From Burkholderia cenocepacia (GTDB taxonomy: Bacteria; Pseudomonadota; Gammaproteobacteria; Burkholderiales; Burkholderiaceae), in contig NZ_CP060041.1 in NCBI RefSeq assembly GCF_014211915.1, forward strand, positions 62,001 through 126,000: 64,000 bases of DNA. The letters run 5' to 3'. Under the pieces are notes generated by a model, which had not been told where the DNA came from, made no database searches, and saw only the letters and a program-made list of their open reading frames with translations. Every line of letters begins with the position of its first letter. Position 1 is the first letter of the stretch. The translations under genes and the position numbers were made by a program. Positions 17,516-26,855 of the stretch are shown here, piece after piece.

Positions 17516-18418
17516 CTACAACATGGCCTGACTGACCAGCCCGTACAGCCCGAATACCGGGTCGGCCGCGCCCTCGTGTGCCGCGGCCGGCGCATTGCGA
17601 ACCATCTTCGAACAGGTATCCACCTGCTTCAGTCCCTGTTCGCTCAGCCACGCCGGCAAACTGCTCCCGTCTGGCACATCGATCCGCACGAATTCGCCGT
17701 CCCGTTTCGTCAGCCAATAGCCGATCAGCGCCTTCGCATGCGCATCGTCGCCCGAACGCGGCGCAACCACCGGGCCGACCACGTAACCGCGGCCGAAGCG
17801 CCGCAGCACCGAAAACCCGACGACCTCGCCGTCGCGTTCGAGCACGACGCTTTCTCCCCGCGCCTGCAACGCGGACAACAACGCTTCGCGCTCGAGGCCC
17901 GACGCACGCGCGTCGAGTTCGACGAGACGCGGCCAGTCGGCCGGAGATCCGGCGCGCAGCCGCTCGCCATCGGGCACGGCCACCGCGACGGGCCGATCCA
18001 CGTTCCCCTGATACTGGCTCAGCGATCCGCACACGTTGAATCCGAGTTTCTCGTAGAGCGGCCGACCGGCCGGCGTCGCGTGCAGAAAAGTGATGCGCGG
18101 CCCCAGCTCATCGAGGAGCGTCTCCATCAGTTTGCGGCCGATTCCCCGGCCCTGATGCGCGTCGGAGACGATCACGTGCCCGATCGCCGCGCGATCCGCA
18201 CCGTACTTCCAGCACATCGCCGTGCCGATGACCACGCCGTTTTCCTCGGCCGCGAACGCGATCGACGTGTCGGCGGAAAACTGCCAGTCTTCCGCCCGGA
18301 ACGGCCAGCGCAGCGCGATGGAAAGCGCATGGGCAGCGGGGACGTCCGCTGCGGTGAATCTGCGGTAGTGAAGCGCCGACGTCGCGTCGCGCTCCTTCAC
18401 TTCATGTTCCTGGTTCAT
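17516..18418 (-). CDS. GNAT-family N-acetyltransferase (tandem GNAT domains)
   Basis: 300 residues. The first half is a canonical GNAT domain with the acetyl-CoA loop VIVSDAHQGRGIGRKLM (QGRGIG) and FLHATPAGRPLYEKLGF. The second half (from about residue 150: LVELDARASGLEREALLSAL, then GFSVLRRFGRGYVVGPVVAP) is a degenerate GNAT-like repeat. I chose the ATG at 18418, because the sequence from MNQEHEVKERD onward fits the family and the longer frame to 18505 does not. A clear paralogue with the same architecture is at 35894-36754; the two lie at opposite sides of most of the amine-catabolism cluster. Acceptor unknown. Confidence 0.87.
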   Translation of the reverse strand: MNQEHEVKERDATSALHYRRFTAADVPAAHALSIALRWPFRAEDWQFSADTSIAFAAEENGVVIGTAMCWKYGADRAAIGHVIVSDAHQGRGIGRKLMETLLDELGPRITFLHATPAGRPLYEKLGFNVCGSLSQYQGNVDRPVAVAVPDGERLRAGSPADWPRLVELDARASGLEREALLSALQARGESVVLERDGEVVGFSVLRRFGRGYVVGPVVAPRSGDDAHAKALIGYWLTKRDGEFVRIDVPDGSSLPAWLSEQGLKQVDTCSKMVRNAPAAAHEGAADPVFGLYGLVSQAML

Positions 18419-18612
18419 CAAGCGTCCTTTCAAATGATGTTCTCGTGCGACACGCCACGTCAGAAAAATGCGCAGTGACCCCATCGAAGCGGCTAAAAAT
18501 TGCACGGCGCTCCCCGGCTGGCATGAATGCCCGACGATCAGGAAGCACGCCGTTCCCGGACCTGACGCCCGATCAACCAGACGTCAGCCGGTTTCCACGC
18601 CGCTCCGAAGCA

Positions 18613-19809
18613 TCACGCCGATCGCGTGAAGTATTGCTGCGCCAACGCGACCCAATACCGGACGCCGGCCGGAATGATGTCGTCGTTGAAATCGTATTTC
18701 GGGTGATGCAGCGCCGGTGAGGCCGCGCCATCCTGCGCATTGCCGATCAGTACGTAAGCGCCCGGCCGCTCCTCCAGCATGAAGCCGAAGTCCTCGGACG
18801 TCATGTTCGGCGGCACGTCGGGAGACAGGCGCTCGTCGCCGAACGTATCGCGAATCACCGCTTCGCACAGCGCCGTCTCGGCCGGCGTGTTGACCGTCGC
18901 CGGGTAGTACTGGAAAAACTCCACGTCGACCTGCGCGCCATAGGCCCCCGCGAGCCCTTCGCACGCGAGCCGCACGTCGCGCTGCAGCTTCTGCTGCAAG
19001 GCCGACGACAGCGTGCGGATCGTGCCGCGCAGCTCGGCGGTGTCGGGAATCACGTTGTCCGTCGTGCCCGCATGAAACATGCACACGGAAATGACCGCCG
19101 GGTCGACGGGGTCCTTGTGCCGCGCGGCGATGGTCTGACACTGCAGCACCATCGAGCACGCGAGCGGCACCGGATCGATGCCCAGATGCGGCTGCGCCGC
19201 GTGCGCGCCCTTGCCCGTCACCGTGATCCTGAAGCGCGAGCCGGCGGCCATGATCGCGCCGGTGCGCAACCCGAAATGCCCGGCCGGCAACCCGGGCCAG
19301 TTGTGCATGCCGAATACCGCTTCCGTCGGGAATTGCTCGAACAGCCCGTCGTCGATCATCCTGCGCGCGCCCGCGCCGCCCTCTTCGCCCGGCTGAAACA
19401 CGAAATGGACGGTGCCGGGCAACTGCGGCAATTCCTTCAGCACGCGCGCGGCGCCGAGCAACATCACGGTATGGCCGTCATGGCCGCACGCATGCATGAT
19501 CCCGTGCGAGCACGACGCATGCGCGAAGTCGTTGGCTTCGTGGATCGGCAACGCGTCCAGATCGGCGCGCAGCACGATGCCGCGGCCCGGATCGGCGCCG
19601 GCCAGGCTCGCGACGACGCCGGTGCCACCCAGCCCGCGCGATACCGCGTAACCGAGCGCTTCAAGCTCGCGGGCCACGACGTCGGCCGTCCGGTGTTCCT
19701 CGAATCGCAACTCGGGATGCGCATGCAGGTCGCGGCGCAGCTTCGCCCAGTGCGCGCGATGCGCGTTCAACGACGTGTCGGGGATGATGGCGTTTTCCAA
19801 TCTCGGCAC
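18613..19809 (-). CDS. M20-family amidohydrolase (hippurate hydrolase / N-acyl-amino-acid deacylase type)
   Basis: 398 residues, the normal length for the M20D amidohydrolases. Metal-binding motifs are HACGHDGH at 106-113, with RADLDALP at 81-88, and the catalytic Glu is in QPGEEGGAGA (about 142). GAHAAQPHLGIDP is the lid-domain motif with the conserved His. It hydrolyses the amide bond of N-acylated amino acids or amines (hippurate, N-acetyl amino acids). It is the last gene of the long minus-strand run, 56 bases after the aldehyde dehydrogenase. That makes it a candidate for removing an acyl group from an omega-amido acid produced by the oxidase/dehydrogenase pair. Sec signal absent, so cytosolic. 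Confidence 0.9.
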   Translation of the reverse strand: MPRLENAIIPDTSLNAHRAHWAKLRRDLHAHPELRFEEHRTADVVARELEALGYAVSRGLGGTGVVASLAGADPGRGIVLRADLDALPIHEANDFAHASCSHGIMHACGHDGHTVMLLGAARVLKELPQLPGTVHFVFQPGEEGGAGARRMIDDGLFEQFPTEAVFGMHNWPGLPAGHFGLRTGAIMAAGSRFRITVTGKGAHAAQPHLGIDPVPLACSMVLQCQTIAARHKDPVDPAVISVCMFHAGTTDNVIPDTAELRGTIRTLSSALQQKLQRDVRLACEGLAGAYGAQVDVEFFQYYPATVNTPAETALCEAVIRDTFGDERLSPDVPPNMTSEDFGFMLEERPGAYVLIGNAQDGAASPALHHPKYDFNDDIIPAGVRYWVALAQQYFTRSA

Positions 19810-19865
19810 CCTTGCAAAGCAAACCGGTTCAAATCACGACTGCCGCATCGCGCGCGGCAGCCGCC

Positions 19866-21323
19866 TCAATCATAAAAGCCCAGGACAGACTTGACTTCCA
19901 TATACTCCGCCATTCCTTCGATCCCGTACTCGCGGCCGTTGCCCGACTGCTTGTATCCGCCGAACGGCGCCTGAGGATCCCATGCCGGGTAGTTCAGATG
20001 TACCTGCCCGGCCTGGATACGCGCGGCCACCGCCCGCACGCGCGCCATGTCGGTGCCCTGCACGTGCGCGCCGAGCCCGTACACCGTATCGTTCGCGATC
20101 GCGATCGCTTCTTCCACGGTGTCGTAAGGCAGGATCGCGAGCACCGGGCCGAAGATCTCCTGCTGCGCGATCGCCATGTCGGTGCGCACCTCGGAGAAGA
20201 TCGTCGGCCGCGCATAGAAGCCCTTGTCGAGGCCCGCCGGCCGACCGGGGCCGCCGGCGATCAGCTTCGCGCGTTCGTCGATGCCCACGTCGATCATCTG
20301 CGCGACCCGGCCGAACTGCGCGCGATTGGCCAGCGGCCCGTGCGTCGTGGCTTCGTCGAACGGATCGCCGACGACGAGCGTTTGCATCGCCGCGACGGCC
20401 AGTTCCTCGACCGCGCCGAGCACGGCGCGCGGCACGATCATGCGGGTCGGCGCGCTGCACGATTGCCCCATGTTGCGGAACGCGGCGGCCACGCCAGGCG
20501 GGATCGCGCGCGACAGGTCCGCGTCCGGCAACACGACGTTAGGCGACTTGCCGCCCAGCTCCTGCGCGACGCGCTTGACGGTCGTTGCCGCCGCCTGCGC
20601 GACGAGCACGCCGGCCCGCGTCGATCCGGTGATCGACACCATGTCGACTTCCGGATGCGACGACAGCGCGGCCCCCACCGTTTCGCCGCTGCCGCTCACG
20701 AGGTTGAATACGCCGGCGGGCACGCCCGCGTCGGCGACCACTTCCGCGAACAGCAACGCGCTGAGCGGCGACAGCTCGCTCGGCTTCAGCACCACCGTGC
20801 AGCCTGCCGCGAGCGCCGGCCCGACCTTCGCGGTGATCTGATAGATCGGCCAGTTCCACGGCGTGATCAGCGCGCATACGCCGATCGGCTCGCGCACGAC
20901 CGCGGTCGTCCCGCGCCGCTCGACGAACGGGTAGCGCGCCAGGTTGTCGCGTGCGACGCGGATGTGTTCGGCCGCGAGCGGCACGTGCGCGCCGCGTGCA
21001 TAGCCGATCGGCGCGCCCATCTCCAGCGCGAGCGCCGTGGCGAACAGCTCGGCGCGTTCCAGGATCAACGCATGGATGCGGTCGAGCAGCGCCGCGCGTT
21101 CCTGCGGCGACGTCGCGGACCAGCGTTCGAACGCATTGCGCGCGGCCTGCACCGCGCGGTCGGCGTCGCGTGCGCTGCCGAGCGGGATCTCGCACAGCGT
21201 GTCCTCGGTGGACGGGCTGATGACCGCGAACCGGTCGCCGCCGTCAGGCAGCACCCAGTCGCCGTCGATGAAGAAGCGATCGAGCCTTCCGGCTTGCATC
21301 AGGTGAACAACAGGGGAATTCAT
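19866..21323 (-). CDS. NAD(P)-dependent aldehyde dehydrogenase
   Basis: 485 residues from the ATG at 21323, which overlaps the stop of the upstream FAD oxidase gene by four bases (ATGA), so the pair is translationally coupled. The active-site Cys is 289 (NMGQSCSAPTR) and the general base Glu is 255 (QELGGKSPN). ITPWNWP is the cofactor motif and PFGGYKQSGNGREYG the C-terminal one. It oxidises an aldehyde to a carboxylate with NAD(P)+. Coupling to a PuuB-like amine oxidase implies that the substrate is the aminoaldehyde (or acylated aminoaldehyde) that oxidase produces, as PuuC does after PuuB. Confidence 0.92.
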   Translation of the reverse strand: MNSPVVHLMQAGRLDRFFIDGDWVLPDGGDRFAVISPSTEDTLCEIPLGSARDADRAVQAARNAFERWSATSPQERAALLDRIHALILERAELFATALALEMGAPIGYARGAHVPLAAEHIRVARDNLARYPFVERRGTTAVVREPIGVCALITPWNWPIYQITAKVGPALAAGCTVVLKPSELSPLSALLFAEVVADAGVPAGVFNLVSGSGETVGAALSSHPEVDMVSITGSTRAGVLVAQAAATTVKRVAQELGGKSPNVVLPDADLSRAIPPGVAAAFRNMGQSCSAPTRMIVPRAVLGAVEELAVAAMQTLVVGDPFDEATTHGPLANRAQFGRVAQMIDVGIDERAKLIAGGPGRPAGLDKGFYARPTIFSEVRTDMAIAQQEIFGPVLAILPYDTVEEAIAIANDTVYGLGAHVQGTDMARVRAVAARIQAGQVHLNYPAWDPQAPFGGYKQSGNGREYGIEGMAEYMEVKSVLGFYD

Positions 21324-22597
21324 TGCAGCGTGTCCTTGAGTCGATACCAGGCGCCGACGAACGGCAGGAACCAGGGTTTGCCGAAGTGGCCCGGAATCGC
21401 GGGCCAGTCGAAACCTTTCCATGGGTTGAGGTCGGCGCGTCCGTCCATGATCTCGGCCATCAACGTGCCCATCAGCGTAGCCATGTGCGTGCCGTGGCCG
21501 CTATAGCCCATCGAGTAATACACGCCGTCGCGTTCGCCCGCGCGCGGCAGGCGGTTGGCTGTCATGTCGACCATTCCGCCCCAGCAGTAGTCGATGCGTA
21601 CGGCGGCCAGCTCGGGAAACACGGTGGCCATCTGCTGCCGCAGGATTGCCCCGCTCTTTTCGTCCGAACGCGGATTCGACGCGGCAAAACGCGCGCGCCC
21701 GCCGAACAGCATCCGGTTGTCGGGCGTGACGCGAAAGAAATTCACGAAGTTCTTCGTGTCGGTGACCATCCGGCGCGTCGGCAGCAAGCGGTCGAGCAGG
21801 TCGTTCGGCAACGGCTCGGTGACGATGATGAACGCGCCGACCGGCACGATCCGGCGGCGCACCCAGCCGAACGGCCCGACCTGCGAAATGCCGCTCGCGA
21901 GCAGCACCTGGCGCGCGCGAATCTCGCCGAGCGGTGTTTGCACCGCGTACGCGCCGCCGGCTTGCCGCTGCAGGCCGAGCACCGGCGCCTGTTCGAGCAT
22001 GTGCGCGCCGCGGGCTTGCGCGGCGCGCGCGAGGCCGCGCACATAACGGCCGACATGCATTCCCGCGCTCTTGCCGAACAGCAGCCCGCCGTGATAACGG
22101 TCCGAGCCGATCTCGTCGCGCAGTTCCGCCTTCGTGACCAGGCGCGTGTCGGGGTCCACACTCGCCGCGAGCAGTGCCTGGCTGCGCACGAGCTTGTCGT
22201 AGTGCTCGGGCTTCGCCGCGAGCTTCAGCTTGCCGCGGCGCACGAAATCGCAATCGATCGACTCCTCCCTGACCAACCGCTCGACCGTGTCGACGCCCGC
22301 ATCGAACGCGCGATAGAGCCGGTTGGCCAGCTCCGTGCCGATGCGCTGCGACAGCGATGCGTAGTCCTGCGCGAAGCCGTTGTTGCACATGCCGCCGTTG
22401 CGCCCGGACGCCGCCTGCCCGACGGTGCCCGCCTCGCAGACGATCACCCGCGCGCCTTTCTTGGCCAGCGCCAGTGCGGCGGCCGAACCGGTGATCCCGC
22501 CGCCGACCACCACCACGTCGCAACTTCCGTCGCGCAACTCCGGCGAGCTGCTCGCGAATGGCTCCGACGTATCGAGCCAGTAGGAACTGAAACGCAT
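21320..22597 (-). CDS. FAD-dependent amine oxidoreductase, PuuB/DAO-like (copy 2)
   Basis: 425 residues from the ATG at 22597 (MRFSSYWLDTSEP, a typical PuuB-like start). The FAD motif is DVVVVGGGITGSAAALALA, followed by ASGRNGGMCNNGFAQDY. The C-terminal half contains FFRVTPDNRMLFGGRARFA and YSMGYSGHGTHMATLMG, where the GYSGHG loop closes over FAD. The family oxidises primary or secondary amines (such as gamma-glutamylputrescine) to aldehydes, making H2O2 or passing electrons on. It is clearly paralogous with the gene at 25382-26659. Immediately coupled to the aldehyde dehydrogenase. Substrate inferred as an amine, not proven. Confidence 0.88.
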   Translation of the reverse strand: MRFSSYWLDTSEPFASSSPELRDGSCDVVVVGGGITGSAAALALAKKGARVIVCEAGTVGQAASGRNGGMCNNGFAQDYASLSQRIGTELANRLYRAFDAGVDTVERLVREESIDCDFVRRGKLKLAAKPEHYDKLVRSQALLAASVDPDTRLVTKAELRDEIGSDRYHGGLLFGKSAGMHVGRYVRGLARAAQARGAHMLEQAPVLGLQRQAGGAYAVQTPLGEIRARQVLLASGISQVGPFGWVRRRIVPVGAFIIVTEPLPNDLLDRLLPTRRMVTDTKNFVNFFRVTPDNRMLFGGRARFAASNPRSDEKSGAILRQQMATVFPELAAVRIDYCWGGMVDMTANRLPRAGERDGVYYSMGYSGHGTHMATLMGTLMAEIMDGRADLNPWKGFDWPAIPGHFGKPWFLPFVGAWYRLKDTLQ

Positions 22598-22744
22598 CAG
22601 GCACTCCCAAGCTGTCGCACCGCACCACACCGCGCTGTCGGGCCGGCGAACGTTCGTCGCACGACCCCGCCGCGCGTACGAGCCGGATCGAAGCGCCTCG
22701 TCCAGAGGCTGCCTTCCCGGCCGCGTAACGGCCTTGCACTAGAA
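22598..22744. other. 147-base gap inside the minus-strand operon
   Basis: The gap lies between two FAD oxidoreductase genes of the same strand. It has no open frame with support. It could hold a secondary promoter for the downstream oxidase-dehydrogenase-hydrolase trio. It lacks the upstream element that is shared by 26.7, 32.4 and 35.5 kb. Confidence 0.35.
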
Positions 22745-24070
22745 CTAGAAATCCGCGACCTTGCCCCAGGCGGACTCGCTGAACCGGCCGGGCCGGTACG
22801 GCGTCGGGTCCACGAACGGCTCCGCACCGGACGCGAGATCGGCGATCAGGTGCCCGGCGCCCGGGCCGATCCCGAAGCCGTGCCCCGAGAAGCCCGCCGC
22901 GAGGATCAGCCCCGGCACGCCCGGCACTTCGCCGATGCCCGGCACGCCGTCCGGCGTGCTGTCGACGAAGCCGGCCCACGCGTGCGTGATCGTCGCTTCG
23001 CGCAGCTCGGGCAACAGTTCGGACGCGCGGCGGTACGTTTCGGCGACCGTCGGCATGTCGGGCTTCGGATCGAGAATGCGTACCGCTTCCATCGGCGTCG
23101 GCGCATCGAGGCGCCAGCGCTTCAACGTTTCATGACCGCCGCGTACGCCTTCGAGGCCGCCCGGCAGCAGGTTGCGCCAGCGCTTCGCGAACATCGGCAC
23201 GAATTGCGGCGCGAAGCGCAGGAACTGCGGCGTCGGGTCCACGCGCGCGCGGCCGCTGATCGCCAGTGCATAGCGTCCGTCGCAGCGGCGCGTAATGGAT
23301 ACGCCGGACGTATACATCGCACCCGGCAGCGGCGTGTCGACGGGCGACACGCTCAGGATCGACTGACGGATCGACGCCTGCGGAAACCGGATGCCGAGCT
23401 GGCGGCAGAACGACGACGCCCATGCGCCGCCGGCCATCACCGCCGTCCGGGTCTTGATGACGCCCGCTTCGGTGACGACGCCCGCGACGCGGCCGCCTTC
23501 GAGCTCGATGCCGCGCGCCGCGCAGTGCTGGTGGACGCTGCCGCCCAGCTTGATCAGCGCGGCGGCCACGGCCGGCGCGGCCTTTCCCGGGTCGGCCGTG
23601 CCGTCGGTCGGCGAGAAGACGCCGCCCTTCCACTGCCGCCCCGTCGCCCGTCCGCGCTCGGCGGCCTGCTTGCTGTCGAGCATGTACGTGGTCACGCCCG
23701 CGGTCTTCGCGAATTCGCCCCAACTGGCCCAGCGGGACAACTCGGCTTCGTCATTGCTGAGATACAGCAGCCCGCAGCGATGAAAGCCCGTGTCTTCTCC
23801 GGATTCGGCAGCGAATCGTTCCCACAGATCGATGCTCTTGCTCGCCATCGGCAACTCGCGCGCATCGCGGTTCTGCTGCCGGCACCAGCCCCAGTTGCGG
23901 CTCGACTGTTCGGCGCCGATGCGCCCCTTCTCGACGAGCGCGACCGACAGCCCGCGCCGGGCCAGATAGTAGGCGGTGAAGACGCCGATGATGCCGCCGC
24001 CGATCACGACGACGTCGGCCGCGGCCGGCGGCGTGGACAAGGTTTCGATATGGCGCAGCGGAGGGGACAT
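22745..24070 (-). CDS. FAD-dependent oxidoreductase, DAO / D-amino-acid dehydrogenase-like
   Basis: 441 residues. The FAD-binding motif is DVVVIGGGIIGVFTAYYLAR, followed by GAEQSSRNWGWCRQQNRD, a motif seen in DAO-superfamily sarcosine and D-amino-acid oxidoreductases. DSTPDGVPGIGEVPG and AAGFSGHGFGIGPGAGHLI form the C-terminal FAD contact. The start at 24070 is two bases after the cupin stop, so the genes are cotranscribed. It differs clearly from the two PuuB-like copies flanking it (21320 and 25382), so it probably acts on another intermediate, such as an imino or N-alkyl amino acid. Exact substrate unknown. Confidence 0.86.
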   Translation of the reverse strand: MSPPLRHIETLSTPPAAADVVVIGGGIIGVFTAYYLARRGLSVALVEKGRIGAEQSSRNWGWCRQQNRDARELPMASKSIDLWERFAAESGEDTGFHRCGLLYLSNDEAELSRWASWGEFAKTAGVTTYMLDSKQAAERGRATGRQWKGGVFSPTDGTADPGKAAPAVAAALIKLGGSVHQHCAARGIELEGGRVAGVVTEAGVIKTRTAVMAGGAWASSFCRQLGIRFPQASIRQSILSVSPVDTPLPGAMYTSGVSITRRCDGRYALAISGRARVDPTPQFLRFAPQFVPMFAKRWRNLLPGGLEGVRGGHETLKRWRLDAPTPMEAVRILDPKPDMPTVAETYRRASELLPELREATITHAWAGFVDSTPDGVPGIGEVPGVPGLILAAGFSGHGFGIGPGAGHLIADLASGAEPFVDPTPYRPGRFSESAWGKVADF

Positions 24071-24072
24071 GC

Positions 24073-24807
24073 TCAGTCTCGTTCGGTGGAAGGTTTGACG
24101 TTCTGCATCACGTAGAACTTCGCCACGCGTTCGCTGCTTTCCCACCCGATCGACGCGCCGCGCGGCACGAACAGCGCATCGCCGGCACCGACCGACTGCA
24201 CGCTGCCGTCGGGCGCCGCGAAGCGGACGCCGCCGTCCAGCAGGAACATGAACTCGTTGGCGCGATGCGGCCGGACGATCCGGTGATACGGTGTCGAATC
24301 CCACGTGCCCGCGCAGTATCCGGCTGCGTCGTCGGTGAACACGTTGTCGCTGCGGCATTGCGGCGCAGGGCCGAGCAATACCTCGGCCGGCAGCGTGGCG
24401 GACGGCTTGAAATCCGCGTCGGCGTACAGCGCAAAGACGCCTTGTTTCGTCGGTGTCTCGCACGCTGCCGAGCAGAACGTCAGCAGCACGGGCGATGGCG
24501 TGACGATGCGCAGCGCGGTGCCGCAGCCGATCACGGCGCCTTGCCCCGGGCCGACCACCAGCGGTGCGGCCCCGGCCGCTTCGAGCGTCAGCTCGCCTTC
24601 GACGACGACGAGGGTTTCGATGTGCGGAAAGCTCGACACGTCCAGCTCGCCGGCGAAGCGGATACGCCCCGCGGCCATCGCGTCGGGGCCTTCCCACGCG
24701 ATCTCGCGATGCGACGCGAACGGATCGCTCGCGCCGAACGCCTGCTGGCGGAATGCGGTGGAAGACGGTGCGCCGTCGGCCCGGTGCAACACGAAAACTG
24801 CGGTCAT
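24073..24807 (-). CDS. Bicupin protein (cupin_3 / DUF861-like)
   Basis: 244 residues with two small beta-barrel repeats. The first half contains SSFPHIETLVVVEGELTLEA and GQGAVIGCG; the second has RPHRANEFMFLLDGGVRF, then GDALFVPRGASIGWES, the typical cupin glycine/proline pattern. Related proteins appear in ureidoglycine and ethanolamine pathways and as accessory proteins in amine catabolism clusters. Metal-binding His residues are reduced (one in RPHRANEF), so catalysis is uncertain. The start ATG at 24807 precedes VFVLHRADGAP. It lies between a small AraC-type gene and an FAD oxidoreductase in one transcript. Confidence 0.8.
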   Translation of the reverse strand: MTAVFVLHRADGAPSSTAFRQQAFGASDPFASHREIAWEGPDAMAAGRIRFAGELDVSSFPHIETLVVVEGELTLEAAGAAPLVVGPGQGAVIGCGTALRIVTPSPVLLTFCSAACETPTKQGVFALYADADFKPSATLPAEVLLGPAPQCRSDNVFTDDAAGYCAGTWDSTPYHRIVRPHRANEFMFLLDGGVRFAAPDGSVQSVGAGDALFVPRGASIGWESSERVAKFYVMQNVKPSTERD

Positions 24808-24926
24808 TTCTGCTCCTGTGCGGTGCGTGGCGGCCTGGTTCAACGCCGTCACGCGATATCGGAAATCGTCGTTCGCCGGCTCTTCTGCCGGACATCCTCG
24901 GCGGGGCATGTCGTCCATGCGTGCGC

Positions 24927-25358
24927 TTACGCCGCGTGGCACGACGCTTCGCGGCGTTCGGTGCGCAGGCGCGCCGACGGCGTTCGTACCGGTACGCCGC
25001 CGGTTCGGGCAACCACGTAATCGCGCGGCGTGATCCCGAGCACGCGCCGGAAATGCCGGCACAGATGGCTCTGATCGAAGAAGCCGACGTCGGTCGCGAC
25101 GACCGACGGCGCGAGACCGGCGCGCAACAGGTCCTGCGCCCGCCGTATCCGCACGAGACACAGATACCGGTGCGGCGACAGCCCGGTTTCGCTGCGAAAG
25201 CGCGCGGTGAAACGCGACACGCTCAAGCCGGCCACCGCCGCGAGCGTGTCGAGGTTCAGCGGCTGCGCGAACGACGCGTCGATCGTGCGCAGCACGTCGC
25301 CGATCGCCGGCGAGACGGGCCGCGCGACACGCGGCGAGCCAACGAATTGCACTGTCAT
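24927..25358 (-). CDS. Stand-alone AraC-type DNA-binding protein
   Basis: 143 residues consisting of little more than the AraC double helix-turn-helix: LNLDTLAAVAGLSVSRFTARF for the first, then SVVATDVGFFDQSHLCRHFRR for the second, ending with LGITPRDYVVART. There is no ligand-binding domain, like SoxS/Rob-type regulators, whose level is set by synthesis rather than ligand. The start is the ATG at 25358. It is embedded in the minus-strand operon 23 bases after a PuuB-like gene, so it may feed back on the cluster. Confidence 0.85.
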   Translation of the reverse strand: MTVQFVGSPRVARPVSPAIGDVLRTIDASFAQPLNLDTLAAVAGLSVSRFTARFRSETGLSPHRYLCLVRIRRAQDLLRAGLAPSVVATDVGFFDQSHLCRHFRRVLGITPRDYVVARTGGVPVRTPSARLRTERREASCHAA

Positions 25359-25381
25359 ATCGAGTTCTCCCGGCGCTCGCT

Positions 25382-26659
25382 TCAATGCAGGAAATCCTGC
25401 ATCCGGTAATACGCGCCGACGAGCGGCAGGAACCACGCGTGTCCGAAATGGCCCGGTATCGCCGGCCATTCGAGCTCGCGCCACGGGTTCGACGCGGCCG
25501 CGCCGTACAGCACGTCGGCCATCACGCGGCCCATGTGCACCGACATCTGCACGCCGTGACCGCTGTAGCCCATCGAGTAATAGAGTCCGTCGTGCTGGCC
25601 CGCGCGCGGCAGCCGGTCGGCGGTGATGTCGACCAGCCCGCCCCAGCAGTAGTCGAGGCGCACGTTGGCCAGCTCGGGGAAATAGCCGGCCATGCCGGCG
25701 CGCAGGATGTCGCCGCTCTTCGCATCGGAGCGCGGGCTCGACATCGCGAAACGCGCGCGGCCGCCGAACAACAGCCGGTTGTCGGGCGTCACGCGGAAGT
25801 AGTTGCCGATCTGGCGCGACGTCACGTACGCACGGCGATGCGGAAACAGCCGGTTCAACTGCGCGTCGGGCAGCGGCTCGGTCACGACGATGAAGCTGCC
25901 GACCGGCGCGATGCGTCGCCGGAACCACGCGAACGGCCCGTGCTGCGACGCGCCGGTCGCGACCAGCACGCGGTCGGCGACGATCGTGCCGCGGGCGCAG
26001 GTAATTCTGTGACGCTCGCCGTCGAGCCGGTCGAGCTGCGTGACGGCCGCGTGCTCGTACACACGTGCGCCGGCCCGCACGGCCGCTTGCGCGAGGCCGA
26101 CGCCGAACTTGCCCATGTGCATCTGCGCGCCGTTGCGCTGCAGGAGCCCGCCGTAGAAACCGTCGGATGCGATTTCATCGCGAATTCGCGACGGCTCGAT
26201 CAGTTCGATGTCGGGATCGACATCGCGCCGCAACGCGTTGAAGGTCTTTTCGAGCCCCGCGAAGTGCTGCGGTTTCGCGGCGAGCTTCAGCTTGCCCGCC
26301 CGCCGGAAATCGCAATCGATCGCCTGTTCGGTGACGATCGTCTCGACGCTCTTCACCGCGCTTTCGTAGGCGCGATAGAACTGCTTCGCGGGCTCGGCAC
26401 CGATGCGCGCGGCCAGCGACGCGTAGTCCTGCGCGACGCCCGTATTGCACTGGCCGCCGTTGCGGCCGGACGCTTCGCCGGCGACTTGCACGGCTTCGAG
26501 CACGACCACCGAGACGCCCCGCTGCGCGAGCGCGAGCGCCGCCGACAAGCCGGTGAAACCGCCACCGATCACGACCACATCGGCCCGCCCTTCGACGGGC
26601 CCAACGCTGCCGGCGCGAAACGCGGGGCGGGTATCCAGCCAGTACGATTCCAGTTTCAT
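25382..26659 (-). CDS. FAD-dependent amine oxidoreductase, PuuB/DAO-like (copy 1)
   Basis: 425 residues. The start at 26659 (MKLESYWLDTRP) is set by an AAGAAGGA ribosome site about five bases upstream. The FAD motif is DVVVIGGGFTGLSAALALA, then ASGRNGGQCNTGVAQDY. The C-terminal half has YFRVTPDNRLLFGGRARFAM and MGYSGHGVQMSVHMG. It shares most of these motifs with the copy at 21320-22597, and both begin with YWLDT, so they are ancient duplicates. It is the first enzyme gene downstream of the ABC transporter genes. By family it oxidises an amine or N-alkyl amino compound to an aldehyde. Confidence 0.88.
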   Translation of the reverse strand: MKLESYWLDTRPAFRAGSVGPVEGRADVVVIGGGFTGLSAALALAQRGVSVVVLEAVQVAGEASGRNGGQCNTGVAQDYASLAARIGAEPAKQFYRAYESAVKSVETIVTEQAIDCDFRRAGKLKLAAKPQHFAGLEKTFNALRRDVDPDIELIEPSRIRDEIASDGFYGGLLQRNGAQMHMGKFGVGLAQAAVRAGARVYEHAAVTQLDRLDGERHRITCARGTIVADRVLVATGASQHGPFAWFRRRIAPVGSFIVVTEPLPDAQLNRLFPHRRAYVTSRQIGNYFRVTPDNRLLFGGRARFAMSSPRSDAKSGDILRAGMAGYFPELANVRLDYCWGGLVDITADRLPRAGQHDGLYYSMGYSGHGVQMSVHMGRVMADVLYGAAASNPWRELEWPAIPGHFGHAWFLPLVGAYYRMQDFLH

Positions 26660-26716
26660 CGGATCCTTCTTTTGCATGCCGGCAACGACGATCGGCGACC
26701 GTTCAATGAGAATCAT

Positions 26717-26855
26717 TTAATCACCGTCAAAAACCGCAGTTGCCGCGTATTCGCGCGCGGCGCGCGTACAAATCGCCGTTTTGCGCGACCGCCGCAGCAG
26801 ACTATGCGGCGGCCCGTTCACCGCACCGCGCGATGAACGGTTCGCGCACCCCGCA
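26717..26855 (-). promoter_or_regulatory. Promoter region of the PuuB-like gene with an element shared by other cluster promoters
   Basis: On the plus strand, TCATTTAA is at 26713-26720, CGCGTATTC at 26744-26752 and GTACAAATCGCCGTTTTG at 26766-26783. The promoter of the ABC binding-protein gene carries nearly the same blocks with the same overall length (TCATTTAA at 32440, ATACGAATCGACCGTTTTG ending at 32510, both 70 bases apart end to end). This strongly suggests duplicated promoters under one regulator. The block TTGACGGTGATTAAATGA, read toward the gene, is AT-rich like an Lrp or sigma-70 region. Confidence 0.55.

Noticed and set aside
21323..24115. Long plus-strand open frame over the FAD oxidoreductases
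   Set aside because: Antisense shadow of well-recognised flavoproteins on the other strand.
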